From Brasenia schreberi (lineage: Eukaryota > Streptophyta > Magnoliopsida > Nymphaeales > Cabombaceae): a stretch of 64,000 nt of DNA. A program made the translations under genes and the position numbers. Below the pieces are notes generated by a model that was not told where the DNA came from, ran no database searches, and worked only from the letters and a program-made list of their open reading frames with translations. Positions 20,688 through 32,600 of the stretch are shown piece after piece; position 1 is the stretch's first letter; the number at the start of each line of letters is the position of its first letter. The stretch lies in the NCBI GenBank assembly GCA_036023115.1, contig JAYKKT010000061.1:11839501-11903500 (forward strand), read 5' to 3'.

Positions 20688-23600
20688 GATATAGATATTA
20701 ATGATATTGACATCCAAAGAGTTATTTTTGGAATTTTTCCTACTTATTCTGACAGGTATGGTTATTGTATTTGATGTGTTACCTATTTTTGTTTTTCCTT
20801 GAGATATATTGTTGTATAGTTTTTTATACAAGTAATTTGCTTGCTAATGTGCAATAGTTCAATTCATTTAGGCTAATTTTAGGTTTTATTGGCTACTCTT
20901 ATTTTTCTGATGGTGCAAAAATTTGCAACTGTCTTTTGTATACTTTGGTTTATTGTTTTTATTCTTCTTTTTAATAATTTTTATTTTAGTACAAATTTTC
21001 TGTGGTCTTTTCTTTCCATATGTACAAGTGCACACCTGCAGCCACGTGTTTGTGGAGTCCTGAGTCGCATTTGGATACAATGAAATAAAGATCATCTACA
21101 TCTTCCTATATATTCTAGTGTCCTTGGCTGTCAGCAGATTGGAATCATTCTGCGGTAACCCTTACAGTCTCAGAAAAAACAAGATCTCACAGAATAATAT
21201 TAGTAGCCTGTAGGTCAAATAACATGTAGGAATTTCTTTCAACATTAGTATGTTTATGTCTGGTGTACAGAGCTTGTACGTAGTTGTTTCTGTTTTTCTA
21301 GCTGATCTTCGATAAACCACAGCCTTGTGCCTACTGTCTCTGAGATTCAGCTTAAACTCTCATTCTTTATAACTATCATGGGCCCGGATTGCTTCTCTTC
21401 TACTTATATGTTTAGATGTTATGTCTGCTTGGTGTTTATTCTGATCCTTTTCTTCTCCTCTGTCAATGATTGGGGAGAGCATCTTGACAGTCCTCTTCAG
21501 ACACCATTTGATCGCATAGTGCAGGTACATCTGCAAAGTTTCATTTTTGTATTATCCAATGGTCATGATTTTATTTATAGGTTTGAAGAAGTCAACCTTG
21601 GAGAAGCATCACCAACTTAGAACTAACCCATTTGAATATCTATTTCATTCTGCTTTGGCAACTTAGCTGGGTTGGTCATAAATGATCTATTTAGTTCCTT
21701 GATATACTGCATAATTATTGGGTCTAAGGAAAGTCCACGTGTCGATTCATCCTTGTGTTAGCTCAAACTTATCCCTTAAACAAACTTTCAGCTCAAATTA
21801 ACGGGTTTAGGACTTTGAGTTTGCCAAGTACATATGCAAAGTTTCATTTTTGTATTATCCAATGGTCATGATTTTATTTATAGGTTTGAAGAAGTCAACC
21901 TTGGAGAAGCATCACCAACTTAGAACTAACCCATTTGAATATCTATTTCATTCTGCTTTGGCAACTTAGTTGGGTTGGTCATAAATGATCTATTTAGTTC
22001 CTTGATATACTGCATAATTATTGGGTCTAAGGAAAGTTCACGTGTCGATTCATCCTTGTGTTAGCTCAAACTTATCCCTTAAACAAACTTTCAGCTCAAA
22101 TTAACGGGTTTAGGACTTTGAGTTTGCCAAGTACATCTGCAAAGTTTCATTTTTGTATTATCCAATGGTCATGATTTTATTTATAGGTTTGAAGAAGTCA
22201 ACCTTGGAGAAGCATCACCAACTTAGAACTAACCCATTTGAATATCTATTTCATTCTGCTTTGGCAACTTAGCTGGGTTGGTCATAAATGATCTATTTAG
22301 TTCCTTGATATACTGCATAATTATTGGGTCTAAGGAAAGTCCACGTGTCGATTCATCCTTGTGTTAGCTCAAACTTATCCCTTAAACAAACTTTCAGCTC
22401 AAATTAACGGGTTTATGACTTTGAGTTTGCCAAGTATTATCTTTGCAGGTTGGTGATGCTAGTGGTATACAGTCTCCAGTTTCATTTGGTGGTTTTGGTA
22501 GCATTACCAGGCATCTTAACAGACTTGCAACTGGTATCATTTAGTATACAGCTCTTCATTGATGTGATTATGAGCACATGAGTAACTAGTGAAAGATCAA
22601 TTTGTTAGCTTTGAGATTTATTTTGCTTTCTTAAGAAAGTAATTCATTTATTCTGATCAATTACTTTCTGAAAATATTTTCTTGTCTTCTATATGTTGCT
22701 GTTGGAATTCTAGATGACCTACGTTAGAAAACTTGCATGATAGAGGTTCATGTATGATTCTGTCTGATATGCAATAAAATCCAAAAACCTCTGCCTCATG
22801 AAAGATATAGCAAACATTTCATTCAAGTTATTAATATTACTGGAAACAAAGGCAGATAGCACAAACAAACTTGCAACTGTGACTAGCATGCAGTGGGTGA
22901 CATTGTTATGTAATATTTTATATTTAAAACAAAAACTACAGTTGTCATGATGAACACCTTCCTGTAAGTATAAAGTGGGTGTTACAAATAATCAAAATAT
23001 CTCCCAGTTATCAAGGTATTGGAAGAAGGGATAACAACAACAACAACAACTAAGCCTTTTCCCATGCTAGACGGGGCTGGCTACATGGATTCTTTGTTTT
23101 CACAAATCTCTATCGTGTGCCATGTTAGCAGTTAACTCACAATAAGCTACATCATTCTTTATTGTTTCTTTCCAACACTTTTGTAGTCGTCCTCTACCTC
23201 TTTTAATACTTTCCAAATTTAGTTTTTCATACCTTCTTACAGGTTTTTCTTTTGATCTTCTTTCTATATGTCCAAACCATCTTAAACGATATTCTCTCAT
23301 TTTATCCTCAATTGGTGTCACTCCTAATTTGTTTCTAATAACCTCATTATGTATATGGTCTTTTCTTGTATGACCACTCATCCATCTCAACATCTTCATT
23401 TTTGTCACAAACATCTTTTGTACATGTTGATGATTAACTGCCAACACTCAGAACCATAAAACATGGCAGGCCTAATTGCTGCTCTATAATATTTACCTTT
23501 TAATTTTAATGGTATCTTCTTATCACAAAGAATACCCGATGCTCCTCTCCATTTTAACCAACCAACATTAATTTTATGTGTAACATCTTCATCAATTCTT

Positions 23601-26600
23601 CCATCACTCTAAAAAATTGACCCTAGGTATTTAAAACTTTCCTTATGAGGAATGCAATATGTGCCAATTTTAATTTCTATGTCCTCTGAAGTAACCAAAT
23701 GATCAAACTTACATTCCATATATTTTGTCTTTGTTCTACTAAGTCGGAGGCCTTTGCTTTCTAATGTTTCTCTCCATAGTTCCAATTTTCTATTAACATT
23801 TTCTTTAGACTCCTCCACTAACACAATGTCATCTGCAAATAACATACACGAAGGTACTTCATCTTGAATATGTTTTGTTAACTCATCAGTTACCATTATA
23901 AATAAGTATGGACGTAAAGTTGATCCTTGATGTAACCCAATATTAACTTCAAAGAAGTCTGTCATTCCTTCACGAATCCTCACACATGTTTTTGCACTAT
24001 CATACATATCTCTTATAACTCCGCCCATGTAAGGGATCACCCTTGCATTGCCGGTCCCAAACCCGGATAAAGGAGGAGGGTTGTGTTAGGCTTCCGACAA
24101 CCAGTGTAAAACTTCGTCGGATTTTTATAACATGGATTACAAAAATTATGAGCATTGCTTTGGGGCGTCCCCGCCTAGCGACGTGCTACAGAGCCCGAAT
24201 CAATGCAGTAAGAAGTAAGCAAGGGCTACTATATTTTTGCCTGAATGTAGTGAATTAATTGCAGAGAGGGTTCCCACATCATGGATGGGTGTGGGTAAAG
24301 AAGTTAGTCCCGCTACATTGCCGCCCGAATGTAGTGAAAAATTTTCAGAGAGGGTCTCCGCATTTTGATTATAGACGGATGCGGGGGTAAGGAAGCTAGT
24401 CCTAGATAATAAGATTCGTATTGGTTCTTGGAATATCGGAACATTATCCGGTTAGCTAATGGAGGTGGTAGATACTATGATTTGGAGAAAGATTCATATT
24501 CTATGTTTACAAGAGATAAAATGGGTTGGAGAAAAAGCAAAGGAGATAGAGGATATAGGTTTTAAATTATGGTACTCAGGTAAAGAAAAGGCTCGAAACG
24601 GAGTTGGTATTATCATAAATAAAGATTTAAAGGAGAGTGTAGTAGACATACAACGATATGGTGACCGAATCATGACGTTGAAATTAGTGTTAGGAGCAGA
24701 AGTTTTGAATATAGTTTGTGCTTACGCACCCCAAGTAGGACTAGAAGATAGTATAAAGATAGTTTTTTGGGAAGAGTTAGATAAGGTGTTTCAAAAGATT
24801 CCACAAAGGGAGATGATTTGTTTAGGAGGAGATTTAAATGGACATGTCGGTAAAGAGGCATTAGGATATCAAGGGATTCATGGAAACTTTGGTTTTGGGG
24901 ATATAAACGAGGAAGGAAGGGAGATTTTAAATTTTGCTATGGCATTTGATCTCTTTATAGTCAATACAATCTTCAAAAAACGAGATGAACATTTAATTAC
25001 TTATAAGAGTGGCTTATCACAAACATAAATTGATTACTTTATTTGTAGAAAAAAAGATAGAGCATGTTATAAAGATTGTAAGGTAATTCCAGGAGAAAGC
25101 TTAACCACCCAACATCGACTTTTAGTTATGGATTTACAAATAAAAAAATGGACAAAGAAGAAAAGAGTGCATCGAGCTATTCGGACTAAATGGTGGAACC
25201 TCAAAAGCGAGAAAAAAGATATATTTAAACAGAAAGTCCTTCAAGGAGATGTTTGGAATTATGTTGGCACACCCTGTGATATGTGGAACAATATGGCTAT
25301 ACATATTAGGAAAGTGGCGAAAGATGTGTTAGGGGTATCTAAGGGAGGTGTACCGGCACAAAAAGAAGCTTGGTGGTGGAGTGAAGTAGTACAAAATAAA
25401 ATCAAGCCAAAGAGGGCATGTTATAAATTACATTATGCTAAGAAAACTAGTGAAACTTTAGAAGCTTATAAGAAAGCAAAGAAGGAAGCGAAAAAGGCCG
25501 TTAGTGAAGCAAAAGCTAAGATTTGGGAGGACTTATATAAAAAAACTCAACTCAAAAGAGGGTGAAAGAGATATTTGTAGGATAGCTAGGGCTAGAGATA
25601 AGAAAACTAAAGATCTTAATTATGTTAGATGCATAAAAGACGAGGATGAAAAAATTTTAGTGGCAAATGATGATATAAGAAATAGATGGAGAAACTATTT
25701 TTATAATCTTTTTAATGAAAATAAAGATGTTAGTATTAGTTTAGGAGATTTAGCTAAGTCAGAAAAGTATATAAGCCATAATTTCTACCGACGTATTCAA
25801 AAGAATGAAGTCAAAGAGGCTCTTAAACATATGAAGGGTGGTAAATCGGTAGGACCAGATAATATTCCTATAGAAGTTTGGAAAATACTAGGAGAAATAG
25901 GAATCACTTGGCTCACAAGACTATTTAATGAAATATGGAGAAACCAAAAGATGCCCAAGGAATGGAGAGCAAGTACACTTATACCCATATATAAGAACAA
26001 GGGAGACATTCAAAATTGTGCGAATTATCGAGGTATCAAGTTAATGAGTCATACTATGAAATTATGAGAAAGAATTATCGAATGTAGGTTAAGACAAGTA
26101 TCAAGTACAATAGAGAACCAATTTGGATTCATGCCAGGCAGATCTACTATTGAAGCGATTCACCTTTTGAGACGTCTTATGGAACATTTTAGAGCAAAAA
26201 AGAAAGACCTTCACATGATATTTATTGATCTAGAAAAAGCTTATGATAGGGTACCAAGGGAGGTTCTTTGGAGAACTTTAGAAAAAAGAGGTATCCCATT
26301 GACATATATTAACCTTATAAGAGACATGTATGATGGTGCAAAAACATGTGTGAGGACTCATGAAGGAACGACAGACTTCTTTGAAGTTAATATTGGGTTA
26401 CATCAAGGATCAACTTTAAGTCCATACTTATTTATAATGGTGATGGATGAGTTAACAAAACATATTCAAAATGAAGTACCTTGGTGTATGTTATTTGCAG
26501 ATGACATTGTATTAGTGGAAGACTCTAAGGAAAAAGTTAATAGAAAATTGGAACTATGGAGAGAAACATTAGAAAGCAAAGGCCTCCGACTTAGTAGAAC

Positions 26601-29600
26601 AAAGACAGAATATATGGAATGTAAGTTTGATCATTTGGTTACTTCAGAGGACATGGAAATTAAAATTGGCACACATTGCATTGCCCAAAAGGAAAGTTTT
26701 AAATACCTAGGGTCAATTTTTCAGAGTGATGGAAGAATTGATGGAGATGTTACACATAGAATTAATGGTGATTGGTTAAAATGGAGAGGAGCATCAGGTA
26801 TTCTTTGTGATAAGAAGATACCATTAAAGTTAAAAGGTAAATATTATAAAGCAACAATTAGACCTGCCATGTTTTATGGTTCAGAGTGTTGATCAGTTAA
26901 TCATCAACATGTACAAAAGATGTCTGTGACAGAAATGAAGATGTTGAGATGGATGAGTGGTCATACAAGAAAAGACTGTATACATAATGAGGTTATTAGA
27001 AACAAATTAGGAGTGAGGATAAAATGAGAGAACATCGTTTAAGATTGTTTGGACATATAGAAAGAAGATCAAAAGAAGAACCTGTAAGAAGGTTAGAAAA
27101 ACTAAATTTGGAAAGTATTAAAAGAGGTAGAGGACGACAACAAAAGTATTGGAAAGAAACAATAAAGAATGATCTAGCTTATTGGGAGTTAACTGCTAAC
27201 ATGGCACACGATAGGGATCTTTGGAAACAAAGAATCCATGTAGCCGACCCCGTCTAGTATGGGAAAAGGCTTAGTTGTTGTTGTATACATGTCTCTTATA
27301 AGGTTAATGTATGTCAATGGGATACCTCTTTTTTCTAAAGTTCTTCAAAGAACCTCCCTCGGTACCCTATCTTAAGTTTTTTCTAGATCAATAAATATCA
27401 TGTGAAGGTCTTTCTTTTTTGCTCTAAAATGTTCCATAAGACATCTTAAAAGGTGAATCGGTTCAACAGTAGATCTGCCTGGCATGAATCCAAATTGGTT
27501 CTCTATTGTACTTGATACTTGTCTTAACCTACGTTCGATAATTCTTTCCCACAATTTCATAGTATGGCTCATTAACTTTATACCTCGATAATTCGTACAA
27601 TTCTAAATGTCTCCCTTGTTCTTATATTTGAGTATAAGTATACTTGCTCTCCATTCCTCGGGCATCTTTTGGTTTCTCCATATTTCATTAAATAGTCTTG
27701 TGAGCCAAGTTATTCTTATTTCTCCTGGTATTTTCAAACTTCTATGTTCAAGAGCCTCTTTGACTTCATTCTTTTGAATACGTCGGTAGAAATTATGGCT
27801 TATATATTTTTCTGACTTAGCTAAATCTCCTAAACTAATACTAACATCTTTATTTTCATTAAAAAGATTATAAAAATAGTTTTCCATCTATTTCTTATAT
27901 CATCATTTGCCACTAGAATTTTTTCATCCTAAAAATAATTAGTTTTATGCATCTAACATAATTAAGATCTTTAGTTTTCTTATCTCTAGCCCTAGCTATC
28001 CTAAAAATATCTCTTTAACGGCCTTTTTCGCTTCCTTCTTTGCTTTCTTATAAGCTTCTAAAGTTTCACTAGTTTTCTTGGCATAATGTAATTTGTAACA
28101 TGCCCTCTTTGCCTTGATTTTATTTTGTACTACTTCACTCCACCACCAAGCTTCTTTTTGTGCCGATACACCTCCCTTAGATACCCCTAACACATCTTTC
28201 GTCACTTTCCTAATATGTATAGCCATATTGTTCCACATATCACAGGGTGTGCCAACATAATTCCAAACATCTCCTTGAAGGACTTTCTGTTTAAATATAT
28301 CTTTTTTCTCGCTTTTGAGGTTCCACCATTTAGTCCGAATAGCTCGATCACTCTTTTCTTCTTTGTCCATTTTTTTATTTGTAAATCCATAACTAAAAGT
28401 CGATGTTAGGTGGTTAAGCTTTCTCCTGGAATTACCTTGCAATCTTTACAACACGCTCTATCTGTTTTTCTACAAATAAAGTAATCAATTTGTGTTTGTG
28501 ATAAGCCACTCTTATAAGTAATTAAATGTTCATCTCGTTTTTTGAAGATTGTATTGACTATAAAGAGATCAAATACAACAACAACAACTAAGCCTTTTCC
28601 CATACTAGACGGGGTCGGCTCTATGGATTCTTTGTTTCCACAGATCCCTATCATGTGCCATGTTAGCAGTTAACTCCCAATAAACTAGATCATTCTTTAT
28701 TGTTTCTTTCCAATACTTTTGTGGTCGTCCTCTACCTCTTTTAATACTTTCCAAATTTAGTTTTTCTAACCTTCTTACAGGTTCTTCTTTTGATCTTCTT
28801 TTTATATGTCCAAACCATCTTAAATGATGTTCTCTCATTGTATCCTCTATTGGTGCCACTCCTAATTTGTTTCTAATAACCTCATTATGTATACGGTCTT
28901 TTCTTGTATGACCACTCATCCATCTTAACATCTTCATTTCTGTCATGGACATCTTTTGTACATGTTGATGATTAACTGCCCAACACTCAGAACCATAAAA
29001 CATGGTAGGCCTAATTGCTGTTCTATAATATTTACCTTTTAAGTTTAATGGTATCTTCTTATCACAAAGAATGCCTGATGCTCCTCTCCATTTTAACCAA
29101 CCAACATTAATTCTATGCAACATCTCTATCAATTCTTCCATCACTCTGAAAAATTGACCCTAGGTATTTAAAACTTTCCTTTTGGGGAATGCAATGTGAG
29201 CCAATTTTAATTTCTATGTTCTTTGAAGTAACCAAATGATCAAACTTACATTCCATATATTGTGTCTTTGTTCTACTAAGTTAGAGGCCTTTGCTTTCTG
29301 TCTTTGTCCTATAAAGAGATCAAATGCTATAGCAAAATTTAAAATCTCCCTACTGTCCTCATTTATATCCCCAAAACCAAAGTTTTCATGAATACCTTGA
29401 CATCCTAATTCCTCTTTACCGACATGTCCATTTAAGTCTCCTCCTAAACAAATCATCTCCCTTTGTGGAATCATTTGAATCACCTTATCTAACTCTTCCA
29501 AAAAAGTTGTCTTTATAGTATCTTCTAGTCCTACTTGGGGTGCGTAAGCACAAACTATATTCAAAACCTATGCTCCTAACACTAATTTCAACGTCATGAT

Positions 29601-32600
29601 TCGGTCACCATATAATTGTATGTCTACTACACTATCCTTTAAATCTTTATTTATGATAATACCAACTCCGTTTTGAGCCTTTTCTTTACTTGAGTACCAT
29701 AATTTAAAACTTGTATCATCTATCTCCTTTGCTTTTTTTCCAATCCATTTTGTCTCTTGTAAATATAGAATATGGGACTAGCTTCCTTACCCCCCGCATC
29801 CGTCCATATTCAAAATGTGGTGACCCTCTCTAAAAATTATTTACTACATTCGGGGGGCAATGTAGTGGGACTAACTTATTTACCCATACCCGTCCATGAT
29901 GTGGGAACCCTCGCTCCAATTGCTTCATTACATTCGGGTGAAAATGTAGTGGCCCTTGCTTACTTATTACTGCATTCGGGCTCTACAGCGCATTGCTAGG
30001 TGGGGATGCCTCAAAACAATACTCATAATTTTTGTAATCCATGTTCTAAAAATGCGACAAAGTTTTACGCTAGTTGTCGGAAGCCTAACAAAACCCTCCT
30101 CCTTTATCTGGGCTTGGGACCGACACTGCAAGGATGATCCCTTACATGGGCGGAATGGAAGAAGCCCATATGAATGGTATAATTCCATATATTGCATAAT
30201 AAGCTGCATATGCAACTCATCCAGATATTGCATTTGTAGTAGGAATGGTATGCATATTCATGCATGCTCCATCAAAAGCCCATATGAATGTTGGTTTTCA
30301 TATATTACGATATCTTAAGTCAACTCTTCGTTATGGCATTCTATATGCTAATAAGGGCCATCTGAATATTGAATTGTTTTCAAATGCAGATTGGATTGGA
30401 TCCCTAGATGATAGAAAGTCCACTTTTGAGTATATTACACTGATTGGGCGCAATATTATTTCATAGAAGAGCAAGAAACAAGCTCTACTTGCTAGATTTA
30501 GTGCAAAAACAGAATATAGAGCTATTGTTCAAATTGATGTATGAAAGACTATCGTTAAAGACTCTAATGAAGGAGTTGGGAATGAAAGCATGTGGTATAA
30601 TTCCTCTTTATTGCAACAACAAAACTATTATACTGGCTGCCACTTCATAAGGGAGAAACTAACCGAGAAGGCGTTCCAACTGGTCTGTGTCAAGTTTAAA
30701 GACCAATGTATTGATATTCTCTCCAAGGCTATAAATCGTAGTGGACTAGTGTATACTATGGACAAGTTGGGAGTCATCAGTATCTTCCTCCCACGTTGAG
30801 GAGTGTTGAGGGGTATATATGGATCTCCTTTGGACTTGTGGATCAGTCCAGATCTGTTCTTCTATCCTATATCTGTTTTATTTATTTTATTTGTAATTAT
30901 GTAGTAGTATAAGGATATATTAGTCTTTTAAGTTATAACTTTTAGTTCAATATTTGTAATCAGATTAGAAACACTAAGAGGGTGATTAAGAGAAAGAGAG
31001 GGTGTGTGCCGTAAAGTGGTCTTCCTCAAGAAGTAGCCATGTGATGCTACTGTACTTATTGATATTCAATAAAAGATTAGATTTTAAGAGTCCATGCAGT
31101 CTACAATACAGATCTGAAACAGAGCATTCTGTTCCAAAGGCTACAAAGGCCAATCTGCAATTTAAATGCAATAAATATTTTCCAGCATCAAGTTCAAGAT
31201 GTCAGCTAACATCTACAAATGATAGATCTCGAATGGGAGGACTCAGTGTCGAGAAAAAGGGAAGCAAGTGAAGCTGACAGAAAATCCTGCTGTGGGAAAT
31301 GCAGCAAGTCTTCCAGATTAAAAGAACTTTCTAGGAAAAAGCAAAATTCAAATGAATCTTGGATTCCACATTCTTATGTCACATGAGGATCTAGACATGT
31401 TCACAAATACAAAATTTTTAGGGAATGTAGAATCGTGAAAGGAAGAATTGATTGGAAGGCATTGGAAGCTCATCTTAAGAAGTCTTATGCCATTGATTGT
31501 GAAAGACTTCAATCTCTTCTAGCTAATGCTAGAAATGAAGATTGAAGATGATGAAAATGAAGATGAGGCATTGACCATTGACTCAAGTGAAGACAAGGAG
31601 TGCAAGAAGCTATGGCCAATGCATTCTTGGCTAAGGTAGAGAGCCCACTCTATTGTTGAGAGTAAATAACCTCTCACTATAACACTTGTAAATATGTAGA
31701 TACCCTTTTGCATTTTGGTTTTGCGTCATGTAATGAGGGCCAATGCAATTGGGAAAGATCTTCTGTATTGGACTAGGGACGAGATACTACGAAGCATGAT
31801 GGAGTTGTTATAACCCGACTAATGATCTTAGTCAAGGTACTCTCTCAAACAAGAGCTTAGTCCAAGTCAACATGTCCACGAAGAGCTCTTGAGTAGTGTT
31901 ATCCGTATCGCACCGTATCGTATCGTGGAACACCACGATACGATAAAGGCCTTTGTATCACCCAACCAAACTTATCGTGTTGTATCGCACGATATGGCAT
32001 GTATCTCCCGTATCATACGATATGACAAAAAAAAAATTTGCAAATTTTTTTTTGTGGGTTTCTGGCCTTTGTTTGCCTCTCTTCACTTCTCCCTAAGGCA
32101 TCCTCCGATATGCTCATTTGGGATTGCAAGTTGCGTGCATGTAACATGTAAATTCGGGTTTATAAGAATTTCATTGAATAAGAATAATTTATGAACAAAT
32201 AACAATTGTGACAAAATCATTTCCCTTTCTGTTGTCAACTTTTAGGTATATTTCTGCTACCAGTTTCTAATTTCATGAAATTGCAAAAAATGAAGAACAA
32301 TTTGGTTGCCTCAAAGTTTTGCTGAATAATAATTCCCTTCTATTCTTTTTACAAATAAGAGAGATGAATTTTGAATCACTTAATCCTCTAAGTCTCCGAG
32401 AATGTCCATAAAAACTCTTTTACAGATATTGAGAGCCTTTCTAGAAGAAGCATAACTCTTTGATATGCAAGTTCTCAAAGAGATACAAACTCTTCAAACA
32501 TATTATGTCCTTAAAAGCCATAGTTCTTCCATATAGTTGCCATTTTGAAAGGGGCACAACCCTTTGATGTATGAACATCAATTTACTGAACGGGGAGTTG

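Larger units (their letters stand above)
23029..30155 (-). mobile_element. RTE LINE B, near full length, interrupted by LINEs C and D
   Basis: Antisense LINE whose (CAA)n tail is at about 23031-23050 and whose 5' end (CTTACATGGGCGGA) is at about 30154. Segments are 23029-24017, 27301-28574 and 29326-30155, totalling about 3.1 kb. It is broken: LAVNHQHVQ frame 23100-23447, RT 23609-24040, linker and RT pieces 27372-28442, endonuclease 28406-28654 and 29214-29564. Small deletions remove parts of RT near 27745 and linker near 28015. Its 5' hairpin modules are at about 29840-29990. A 9-bp repeat TGGAAGAAG (23020-23028, 30156-30164) may be its target duplication, but the flanks differ, so this is tentative. 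Confidence 0.85.

Noticed and set aside
23029..27300. LINE B and LINE C read as one LINE with an inverted 5' part
   Set aside because: C has its own 3' tail and a 16-bp duplication of B sequence on both sides, so it is a separate full-length insertion.
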